Origin: CAYRMV01 sp964425255
Lineage (GTDB): Bacteria > Bacteroidota > Bacteroidia > Flavobacteriales_D > Crocinitomicaceae
Reading direction: 5' to 3'
Assembly: GCA_964425255.1 (NCBI GenBank)
Contig: CAYRMV010000021.1
Span: 1 to 31,978 of the forward strand
Length of the DNA: 31,978 bases
Shown here piece after piece: positions 23,993 through 30,949 of the stretch; positions within the stretch are counted from its first letter, which is position 1; every line of letters begins with the position of its first letter. A program made the translations under genes and the position numbers. The notes below the pieces were generated by a model, which ran no database searches, had not been told where the DNA came from, and worked only from the letters and a program-made list of their open reading frames with translations.

Positions 23993-24000
23993 TAAAGGTA
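23993..24000 (-). promoter_or_regulatory. -7-like box 4 nt before the priA ATG (leaderless candidate)
   Basis: On the minus strand TACCTTTA (seven of eight), then CACT, then ATG at 23988. No correctly spaced -33 TTG. The 15 bases TACCTTTACACTATG are nearly identical to those before the TonB-domain gene. Confidence 0.4.
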
Positions 24001-24046
24001 CGAACTCCAATTTGAACAGAAATCGATTGTTGAAAAAAGTAAGGGC

Positions 24047-24080
24047 AAAAAAAAGATGCCACGAAATTCGGGCATCTTTT
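24047..24080 (-). terminator. Rho-independent terminator of the lipoprotein gene
   Basis: On the minus strand AAAAGATGCC pairs with GGCATCTTTT around a 10-base loop and is followed by more Ts. It lies 20 bases after the lipoprotein stop and separates it from priA. Confidence 0.88.
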
Positions 24081-24100
24081 CTATCTATTATTGAAATCTT

Positions 24101-25216
24101 TTAATCACAAAAGTAATTTTGAACTGCATCACCCGGGTGAGTACTACAGAACAACAAATTACCAGTGATTGCACCTTGGCAAAGTTCTTTCACAGAGTTT
24201 TGATCGATAACTCTTCGAAGACCTGAACCTGCCATATCCGTATCTCTCAAATAATTGTAAACAGTATTTCTAGAAGAGAAAATACCTATTACCTTTCTGC
24301 CGTTGGTTGCTGTCAAATTGGTAAATGTAGGTTTGTTTTGTGCAAGAGACGACGAAGGTTGATTGACAGTCAAATATTTATTCAAATCTTCGGAAGCACC
24401 TGTCAAAACGACATAAATACTGCGTAATCTTCTTCGGTCGATTGAAGGGTCGTTGGTAACATTTTGTTTGATTGCATTGTAAAACAACTCTCCATTGATA
24501 GACATGGATTTGTTTGGTGTTCCCGTATTTAAGCCATTTTCATCAATTGTCCCAACACGCCACATGAATGATTTTTGTACTGGATTCCCGTTGAAATGTT
24601 CATCAATTAAGATTTGTAAGTTTACTTCTAATCGTTTTGATTTTCCAGCATTGAAGTTTAAAGTGTAGTTTTTGTACCCATTCAGTTCCACGTTATTTTG
24701 TGCAAAGCTAAACGAGCCATTGAATTGTGGATTCGAAATAGCCATTCCGGAAACGATTTGAGTTTTACCAGAAATTACAAAAGCACCGTTGTTGATACTT
24801 GCTTCCATGATGTATTCCACATTTGGTTCTGCAAGTAGTTTGTTTTGACTGGTTGTTTTGAAATAATACAACTTCTGTTGTGGGCAATAAAATACGCCAG
24901 GTTCTTTGTTTTCGATCGTTGTATCTTGTAAATTCCAAGTACGAGTAACAGCCCCAGCTGTAACTTCTTTGATCACAACATCCACTTGATTGAAGTAGTT
25001 AGAATCAGCTATGGAAGCAGTAACTAGAGAATTATCGTTTGTTAAAAATGCTTTATTTATTTTGATATAGTGAATAGAATCTGCTGAATTTAATAAACCG
25101 TAAACAACAGCTGTTTCCTCGCCTGAATCCAATAAATCAATATCTTCATTGCAAGCGTTAAATACTAAACCCGTTAATGCAAGTGGAAGAGCTATGAGCC
25201 AATGGCGTAATTTCAT
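24101..25216 (-). CDS. Predicted surface or periplasmic lipoprotein of unknown function
   Basis: A 371-residue protein with a lipoprotein signal: KLRHWLIALPLALTGLVFNA, then C22 as the probable lipidated cysteine, though F at -3 is not ideal. The NEDID after the cysteine is acidic, as in Bacteroidota lipoprotein-export signals, so surface exposure is possible. The start of the mature part, ETAVVYGLLNSADSIHYIKI (34-53), and the beta-rich remainder are like the DUF4249-type outer-membrane lipoproteins, but I cannot assign the family firmly. The last 40 residues hold three cysteines (CQGAITGNLLFC, then FCD at the very end) that may form a disulfide. No partner gene is apparent. It has its own promoter (25240-25247) and terminator. 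Confidence 0.78.
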   Translation of the reverse strand: MKLRHWLIALPLALTGLVFNACNEDIDLLDSGEETAVVYGLLNSADSIHYIKINKAFLTNDNSLVTASIADSNYFNQVDVVIKEVTAGAVTRTWNLQDTTIENKEPGVFYCPQQKLYYFKTTSQNKLLAEPNVEYIMEASINNGAFVISGKTQIVSGMAISNPQFNGSFSFAQNNVELNGYKNYTLNFNAGKSKRLEVNLQILIDEHFNGNPVQKSFMWRVGTIDENGLNTGTPNKSMSINGELFYNAIKQNVTNDPSIDRRRLRSIYVVLTGASEDLNKYLTVNQPSSSLAQNKPTFTNLTATNGRKVIGIFSSRNTVYNYLRDTDMAGSGLRRVIDQNSVKELCQGAITGNLLFCSTHPGDAVQNYFCD

Positions 25217-25239
25217 TTTAACAATATTAGTTTGAACTT

Positions 25240-25247
25240 CAAATATA
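25240..25247 (-). promoter_or_regulatory. -7 promoter box of the lipoprotein gene
   Basis: On the minus strand TATATTTG fully matches TAnnTTTG and lies 23 bases before the ATG at 25216. No clear -33. Confidence 0.5.
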
Positions 25248-25318
25248 CAACAAACGATTGAATTAGCTTGACCGTTGAATCAGAAAAGCATACCATTCAA
25301 TCAACTGAATTTGTTCGA

Positions 25319-26392
25319 TTATCCTTTTACACGGTTAAATCGCATGGATTTTAACATCCAATGGGGTAAACGTTTTTTTGGATCTTTGTTTTTTAGATTG
25401 ATGTACCAACCAAGTTTTTTCATGATGGGAACTTTGTGTGTTTCAACAAATTCAATCCATGTTCCATCCGGGTCTTCTACATAACTAAAACGTCCACCGG
25501 CTTCTCCCATGTCAAAAGTTTTTCCTGAATCAACCGTGAAAGGGAAACCCGCTTTTTGGCAGTCTTCTTGCAACTTGTCCATTCCCTGAATATCGAAACA
25601 CAAGTGGATAAAACCCCAGTCGCCCCAGTAGCGATTTTCGAAAATCTTACGACAGTCAGTTCGGTCAATTGCTTGAATTAATTCAATTTCTGTTGGTCCC
25701 AAAAGTTCTGAAAAAGGACCTTGTCTCTCTTGTGGATGTCTCAATAAAACACGACGAAAAGTATGCTCACCGCCCGGAATTTGCTTGAAAGCATCCATTT
25801 TTTCAGTAACATCATACACTATTTGCGAATAGCCAAGAACATCAGCATAAAGTTTTAGAGCGTTTTCAATGTTACTTACGCCAATCACTGTACCAGCAAC
25901 GCCTCCTGTTTTTGCTTCAAACTTGGTGTCTGAAAACCAACCTAGTCCTTCGACGATTTCAAATAAATTTCCGTTTGGATCTTGGACTATAAAATGTAGT
26001 TTTCCTTCCGGTGTTTTACACAATTCAGAAACGATTTGAGCGCCGTTTTTTTGAAAATAGGCATAAGAATCAGCTACATTTCGGGATTTGATTTTACACA
26101 TAAACAACCCAAAATCTCCAGCTTTGATTTCAAAATCTGCTTTTTCGGTTCCGCGGGAAGTATATTGCCAGATTTCAAATCCACCGCCACCTTCCATGCT
26201 AAGAGCTAAAGTAGCAGTACGAGCTTGCACTTTATCACCTGTATATTTTGTCATGAGTGGAGCTTCAGCAGCATCTTCAAAAACTTTGATGTCAACACCA
26301 AAAAAGCGGCGATACCACGCCCAAATTTCAGGTACATTCGGAACTCCAATTCCCATTTGTTGAATTCCACAGATGATTTTTTCCATGTTCAT
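25319..26392 (-). CDS. Four-module VOC-superfamily protein (dioxygenase/glyoxalase fold)
   Basis: A 357-residue protein made of four beta-alpha-beta-beta-beta units: GIQQMGIGVPNVPEIWAWYR to GGFEIWQY; FGLFMCKIKSRNVADSYAYF to NLFEIVEG; GTVIGVSNIENALKLYADVL to TEIELIQA; and GFIHLCFDIQGMDKLQEDC to WIEFVET. Only unit 4 keeps an N-terminal metal-type His (FIHLCF) with a closing Glu, so the first pair probably lacks a metal site. It is not 4-hydroxyphenylpyruvate dioxygenase by motif. The start is taken at 26392, since the promoter box (26401-26408) lies after an earlier in-frame ATG at 26485; 26386 is an alternative. The substrate is unknown. It follows the patatin gene by 115 bases. Confidence 0.75.
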   Translation of the reverse strand: MNMEKIICGIQQMGIGVPNVPEIWAWYRRFFGVDIKVFEDAAEAPLMTKYTGDKVQARTATLALSMEGGGGFEIWQYTSRGTEKADFEIKAGDFGLFMCKIKSRNVADSYAYFQKNGAQIVSELCKTPEGKLHFIVQDPNGNLFEIVEGLGWFSDTKFEAKTGGVAGTVIGVSNIENALKLYADVLGYSQIVYDVTEKMDAFKQIPGGEHTFRRVLLRHPQERQGPFSELLGPTEIELIQAIDRTDCRKIFENRYWGDWGFIHLCFDIQGMDKLQEDCQKAGFPFTVDSGKTFDMGEAGGRFSYVEDPDGTWIEFVETHKVPIMKKLGWYINLKNKDPKKRLPHWMLKSMRFNRVKG

Positions 26393-26400
26393 TTTTTTGC

Positions 26401-26408
26401 CAAAAATA
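26401..26408 (-). promoter_or_regulatory. -7 promoter box of the VOC gene
   Basis: On the minus strand TATTTTTG is a full TAnnTTTG match followed by GCAAAAAA and the ATG at 26392, so the leader would be only a few bases. It argues against the upstream ATG at 26485. Confidence 0.45.
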
Positions 26409-26507
26409 GGAAAATATCTTGTTTTGATTGTATGATAAACTTGAATCTTATCCCATACATTAGAAAGATTTTTCGTGTTTATCATCTAGTTTGTTTGTGA
26501 AAATTGA

Positions 26508-28820
26508 TTACCTTATTGCTCGTTCGTTAAAGAGTAAGTAACCAAAACTAACTTGAAAAGTAACTTCTCGATTCAAGTTTCCATTGTAGATTGGGAAATA
26601 GTTTGCAGTAAAGCGCAAAGGACCAAATATACTGCTGTAAATCAGTGAGCCGGAAGCGAAATAACGTTGTTTTGGGAACGAAGTAGAATACTGAATGGTA
26701 CCATCTGGATTTTCGACTACTTCTTTAAAAGCTTGATAGACATATCCGTCAAAGCGAATATCGATGTTTTTACGTATGGTGAAAATTACATTTGTACCCA
26801 AACCAACATGCTGAGGAGCTCGATATGGAGCTTGAAAAAGAGTCAACATGTCTGGTAGAGGGGAGAAAGCAGTCATGGCGAGTAATGTAGCGGTATAATT
26901 TCGAAACAAAGATTGGCTGTTAAACGTAGCTTTACCATGAATACCAAAATGAAAAGCAGAAGTATTGATCAAAAAGTGTTGGAATTCTGCTTGCATATTG
27001 ATCCACTGATGTCTTTTGTAAAAGATATAATTCGTTTGACTAGTTGACCCAGAAATACTTTTTTCTTCTCCATTCACTAGCCTTGCTTGAAACAAAAAAA
27101 GAGATCCAGAATGGGCAAATTGTTTGCGATTGAGTGAATTTTGTTCGACTTTCCAAGATAAAACATTTCCATAAAATTGTGTGATATCTGATGTGTCTGT
27201 ACTTAGAAAAGTACTTGTTTGATAATATTGGTCATCTAAATCAAAAATGCGAATATCCCATTTACTTATTGCTGTGTTTCCTAAGGGATGTTTTATTTCC
27301 AATCCGTAGTACATTTCATTTTGAATAAGAAATGAAGGTTTTACATCTTCAAAAAACGTTGCTGAACTACGAAAGAAATCCCATCGATTTAAAACAAAAT
27401 AGGGTGAAACAGAAACAGGATAGTACAAAGGAACCTGCCAATCGGCACTCAGTTTTGCAGAGCCATAAAATTTTCCAAAATAAGATTCTGCTTTCACTTT
27501 GTAGGCCATTTTACCTAAGTGGTAGTAATTTAAACCAATATAACCTGTATTGATTGGTCTTGATGAGAAATGTCCTCCAACCTCTAATTTAAAATCTTTG
27601 GATTTACGGACTTGAAGATTAAGCGTATACGTTGAGTCTTTTTTTAATTCTAGGTTGGGATACAAATAGGCAATTTGGGGTGCGGATGCTGTTCGAAAGT
27701 AGCGTTTTGTAAAAAGACTTTCGTCTAAGGTAGTTTTTTGTGTATTTCGTAAAATAGATTTTCGTACAAACGAAACATCATTTCCTTTGGTATTGAAAGT
27801 GTTTATAGAAGAAATGTGTAAAGGCTTGATTTTATCTTTAAAAATTTTTCTTCGAGTGTTTAATTCATCAGTACTTATTTTTCTTGTAAACTCAATTCCT
27901 AAACTGTCAATTAAGCGAATTGTCTCTTCGTATCCAGCATCAATTGCTCGTTTTACATCACCGAAATCAAACGTACTGACATCTGTTTTGGGTTCAATCA
28001 TCAGACCAACATCACATGGGATGGCATAGTTAGATTGCGACATCAACATGTTTGTAAGTTGACTGATTAAATTGTCTTCTGTTGGTGGAGCAGCATTTCC
28101 AGAAACATTGCTTCCGATGATAAAATCGGGAAGAAAATCTTGATACATCACATCACTAGGAAAATTATTGTATAAACCACCATCGAACAACAAAGTTCCA
28201 TTGATTCGAATTGGATTAACAAAAAAAGGATAAGTCATAGAAGCACGGACACATTCGTTTAAGTTTCCGTTTGAAAAAACAATACTTTTTTTGTTTGTAA
28301 TATCCGAAGCAACACAGCGATAGGGGACAAATAGTTGATCAAAATTCCCTTCAACAGAAGCGCTTGCTGTTCCAAGTAAACGCATCATCTCAAAATCGAG
28401 TAGCGTAGGAGTAATGAAATTAGTAGGCAATGATTTCTGGAAGATACTATCTTTTGAAAATCCCAATTCGATCATGCTTGCATCCCAGTCTTCTTTTTGA
28501 AATAAAAATTCTCTCTTTTTTTCTACTTTACCTGAAGCCATCAATTGAAATACATCGCTTAAAACATAAGCTTCTATTTCAGCTGGAGAATAACCTATTG
28601 CATACATGGATCCAACCAAAGCACCTGCGGAAGTTCCAGTAATATAATCTATTGGGATTCCTCTTTCTTCCAGTGCTTTTATCACTCCAATATGAGCAAA
28701 ACCTGTAGCACCACCACCGCTGAGAACCAATCCAATTTGTTGAGTGAAAGCAAAAGAATGAAATGTCAGAAAAAAACTAACAAATATAAGTCGATAATAT
28801 GCTAGGCGGTTGAGTGACAA
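26508..28820 (-). CDS. Patatin-like phospholipase with outer-membrane beta-barrel domain, TTG start
   Basis: With the TTG at 28820 the product is 770 residues: a signal peptide (LIFVSFFLTFHSFAF, ends near residue 27), a patatin domain (about 28-330) and a C-terminal BamA/TamA-like barrel (about 420-770, alternating strands such as AYKVKAESYFGKFYGSAKLS, last residue Arg). The oxyanion loop is GGGATG (35-40), nucleophile S64 sits in GTSAG and the dyad Asp D213 in LFDGGLYNN. PlpD-type type Vd secretion is the known parallel, in which the lipase is exported through its own barrel. The start choice rests on the promoter at 28843-28873, which lies downstream of the first ATG (28922). Candidate activity is phospholipase A on lipids outside the cell. 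Confidence 0.85.
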   Translation of the reverse strand: MSLNRLAYYRLIFVSFFLTFHSFAFTQQIGLVLSGGGATGFAHIGVIKALEERGIPIDYITGTSAGALVGSMYAIGYSPAEIEAYVLSDVFQLMASGKVEKKREFLFQKEDWDASMIELGFSKDSIFQKSLPTNFITPTLLDFEMMRLLGTASASVEGNFDQLFVPYRCVASDITNKKSIVFSNGNLNECVRASMTYPFFVNPIRINGTLLFDGGLYNNFPSDVMYQDFLPDFIIGSNVSGNAAPPTEDNLISQLTNMLMSQSNYAIPCDVGLMIEPKTDVSTFDFGDVKRAIDAGYEETIRLIDSLGIEFTRKISTDELNTRRKIFKDKIKPLHISSINTFNTKGNDVSFVRKSILRNTQKTTLDESLFTKRYFRTASAPQIAYLYPNLELKKDSTYTLNLQVRKSKDFKLEVGGHFSSRPINTGYIGLNYYHLGKMAYKVKAESYFGKFYGSAKLSADWQVPLYYPVSVSPYFVLNRWDFFRSSATFFEDVKPSFLIQNEMYYGLEIKHPLGNTAISKWDIRIFDLDDQYYQTSTFLSTDTSDITQFYGNVLSWKVEQNSLNRKQFAHSGSLFLFQARLVNGEEKSISGSTSQTNYIFYKRHQWINMQAEFQHFLINTSAFHFGIHGKATFNSQSLFRNYTATLLAMTAFSPLPDMLTLFQAPYRAPQHVGLGTNVIFTIRKNIDIRFDGYVYQAFKEVVENPDGTIQYSTSFPKQRYFASGSLIYSSIFGPLRFTANYFPIYNGNLNREVTFQVSFGYLLFNERAIR

Positions 28821-28842
28821 TTTTACGTTATTTGATGAGGAA

Positions 28843-28873
28843 CAAAAGTAGTTATTCCACAAAATTGCACAAA
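28843..28873 (-). promoter_or_regulatory. Full-consensus promoter of the patatin gene
   Basis: On the minus strand TTTG (28873-28870), a 19-base spacer, and TACTTTTG (28850-28843) give the complete Bacteroidota -33/-7 pair. Transcription should begin near 28838, so the ATG at 28922 would not be in the message, leaving TTG at 28820 as the first in-frame start. Confidence 0.65.
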
Positions 28874-29047
28874 TAAAATGAATCTTTTTTACTGATTTTA
28901 ACAGAAATTGATTTGTTCCCAATGTAAATAGTTTACTACTGTTACAATTTAGAACGCAAAAACCTTGGGTAAGTTGGAAAAACGCGTAAAATTATTCTAG
29001 AAAGGGTATACTTTGTAGCAAGACTTTATTATCCGTAGGATTTGATG

Positions 29048-29055
29048 TACCTTTG
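29048..29055 (+). promoter_or_regulatory. -7 promoter box of the TRIC/methyltransferase operon
   Basis: TACCTTTG is a full TAnnTTTG match 16 bases before the ATG at 29072. TTTA lies 19 bases upstream in the -33 position. Confidence 0.5.
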
Positions 29056-29071
29056 AGCCCAAAGAAGTCGA

Positions 29072-29668
29072 ATGCTTTTAACAATATTGGATTATATCGG
29101 TGTGTTTGTTTTTGCCATTAGTGGTTTGTTGACTGCTTCAGACAAACGCTTGGATTATTTCGGTGGAGTGGTTGTTGCATTTTTTACAGCATTGGGCGGT
29201 GGTACAATTCGAGACTTGTTGTTGAACACAGAAGTTCGTTGGATGGAATCTAGTTACTTGATCTTTGCAGCCATTGGCGGGGCAATTGTTGGTATATTAT
29301 TCAAAAAGCAATTGATGCATCTAAAGAAAACATTTTTCTTATTTGATACTTTGGGATTAGGATTATTCACAATAGTAGGGATTCAAAAAGGAATAAATTT
29401 TGGGCAAATTCCCGTAACCTGCTTGTTTTTAGGTGTAATTACTGCCACATTTGGAGGAGTGATCCGAGATGTTTTGTGCAATGAAATCCCACTTATTTTT
29501 CGAAAAGAAATATATGCAACCGCAGCATTGATAGGAGGCTTGTTTTACATAGGAATTCATCGGATGCAAATTCAATATGAAACAGGAATGGTTTTGGGAG
29601 TAATATCCATCGTTGCCATTCGAATTTCAAGTGTTTATTTTAAATGGTCGATGCCGACCCTCAAATAG
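29072..29668 (+). CDS. TRIC-family cation channel (UPF0126, YicG-like)
   Basis: A 198-residue inner-membrane protein with about six or seven helices. The paired family motifs are ALGGGTIRDLLLN (60-72) and TFGGVIRDVLCNEIP (about 125-139), each within one of the two repeats of TRIC channels, which form trimers and pass monovalent cations. DYIGVFVFAISGLLTASDKR at the start is equally typical. Length is normal. The stop TAG is one base before the ATG of the THUMP methyltransferase gene, so the two are co-translated, although no functional link is known. It is divergent from the patatin gene. Confidence 0.93.
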   Translation: MLLTILDYIGVFVFAISGLLTASDKRLDYFGGVVVAFFTALGGGTIRDLLLNTEVRWMESSYLIFAAIGGAIVGILFKKQLMHLKKTFFLFDTLGLGLFTIVGIQKGINFGQIPVTCLFLGVITATFGGVIRDVLCNEIPLIFRKEIYATAALIGGLFYIGIHRMQIQYETGMVLGVISIVAIRISSVYFKWSMPTLK

Positions 29669-29669
29669 A

Positions 29670-30833
29670 ATGGAAATCAATACAATCACAATTAAAACCA
29701 TTTTTGGTGGTGAAGTAGCTTTAGAAGCAGAATTACAAGAGTTAGGTTATACAGAATATACCGTTATAAAACGTGCAATTCAATTAAAAGGGACATGGAA
29801 AGATGTTTATTTTTTGAACTTACACCTGCGTTGTGCGATGTCTGTTTTGGTAGAGATAGCTGCTTTTCGGATCAAAGATGACAAAGATCTGTATAAGCAA
29901 GCCATGAAGATTGATTGGACAAAATATTTCAAAGTAAATCAAACGTTTGCAGTGAAAGGAGCTGTTCAATCGACCTTGTTTTCTCATACGCAATATCCGT
30001 ATCTCTTGGTAAAAGATGCGATTGTTGATACGTTTAGAAAGGTAGAAAATGAACGTCCTAATGTAGAATTGAAAACACCTCAATTGGTATTTGATATTCA
30101 CATTCGGGAAAATTGGTGTACAATTTCGTTGAATACCAGTGGAGCGCCTTTATTTCAACGAGGATATCGAGTTGAAACGGGAGAAGCACCAATAAACGAA
30201 GTGACTGCTGCTGTATTATTGCGATTGAGTGGTTGGGATCGACAATCTAACTTCATTGATCCATTCTGTGGTTCAGGAACGATATTAATCGAAGCAGCTT
30301 TATGGGCTGCAAATATCCCGTCCAACATCGAACGAACACATTACGCGTTTAAAAATTTAAAAAATTTTGATGCTTCTTTGTGGAACGAAATTTACGAAGC
30401 TGCTAATCGAAAATGTACTGGATTTGATTTTAATATTGTTGGATCTGATATTGATGGTCAAGCGATGTTACGAGCAAAACGCAATTTACGCGGCTTACCT
30501 GTTGGTCGTTTTGTCGAATTATCAGCTGCTTCTTTTGATGAGGTAAAACGTCCAGGTGAAAAAGGAGTTTTACTTTGTAATCCACCTTACGGAGAGAGAA
30601 TCGGGGAGCAAGTAGAAGAGATGTATAAAAAACTAGGTGATTGGTTCAAACAAGAAATGAAGGGCTATGCTTGTTGGGTGATTTCATCGAATGAAGACGC
30701 TTTGAAACAGGTTGGATTAAAACCAGATCGCAAAATTCCGATATACAATGGCGATTTAATGTGTAGCTTCCGAAAGTATACTATTTTTGATGGTTCTCAC
30801 CGAGAGTTTAAAACAAAATTAAACGATAAGTAG
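29670..30833 (+). CDS. THUMP-domain class I RNA methyltransferase, RlmL/YpsC type
   Basis: A 387-residue enzyme with a THUMP RNA-binding domain (about 55-155) followed by the methyltransferase core. LFQRGYR (161-167) is the linker signature. Motif I is FIDPFCGSGTILIEAALWAA (195-214) and the catalytic motif IV is NPPYGERIG (304-312). This family methylates guanine N2 in 23S rRNA (RlmL in E. coli) or related tRNA/rRNA sites; exact site unknown. The ATG at 29670 fits, one base after the TRIC stop (TAG A ATG); an upstream in-frame start would overlap that gene by about 56 bases. Standard length for the YpsC group. No terminator seen after it. Confidence 0.92.
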   Translation: MEINTITIKTIFGGEVALEAELQELGYTEYTVIKRAIQLKGTWKDVYFLNLHLRCAMSVLVEIAAFRIKDDKDLYKQAMKIDWTKYFKVNQTFAVKGAVQSTLFSHTQYPYLLVKDAIVDTFRKVENERPNVELKTPQLVFDIHIRENWCTISLNTSGAPLFQRGYRVETGEAPINEVTAAVLLRLSGWDRQSNFIDPFCGSGTILIEAALWAANIPSNIERTHYAFKNLKNFDASLWNEIYEAANRKCTGFDFNIVGSDIDGQAMLRAKRNLRGLPVGRFVELSAASFDEVKRPGEKGVLLCNPPYGERIGEQVEEMYKKLGDWFKQEMKGYACWVISSNEDALKQVGLKPDRKIPIYNGDLMCSFRKYTIFDGSHREFKTKLNDK

Positions 30834-30949
30834 TGCTTTTTTATCGACGAACAAGTGTAAATTTAATTTTTTTGTAAGAAAACGTAACTTATTCTTTTTA
30901 GCCTCGTATCCATGCAGAGTAATGTCGAAAAGACTATAACTACACGAAT

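Noticed and set aside
23989..24075. 29-residue N-terminal extension of PriA starting at 24075
   Set aside because: It overlaps the terminator of the upstream lipoprotein gene, and the family N-terminus begins at the ATG at 23988.
29613..29669. Earlier in-frame start of the THUMP methyltransferase at 29613
   Set aside because: It would overlap the TRIC gene by 56 bases in another frame; the ATG one base after the TRIC stop matches the family start.
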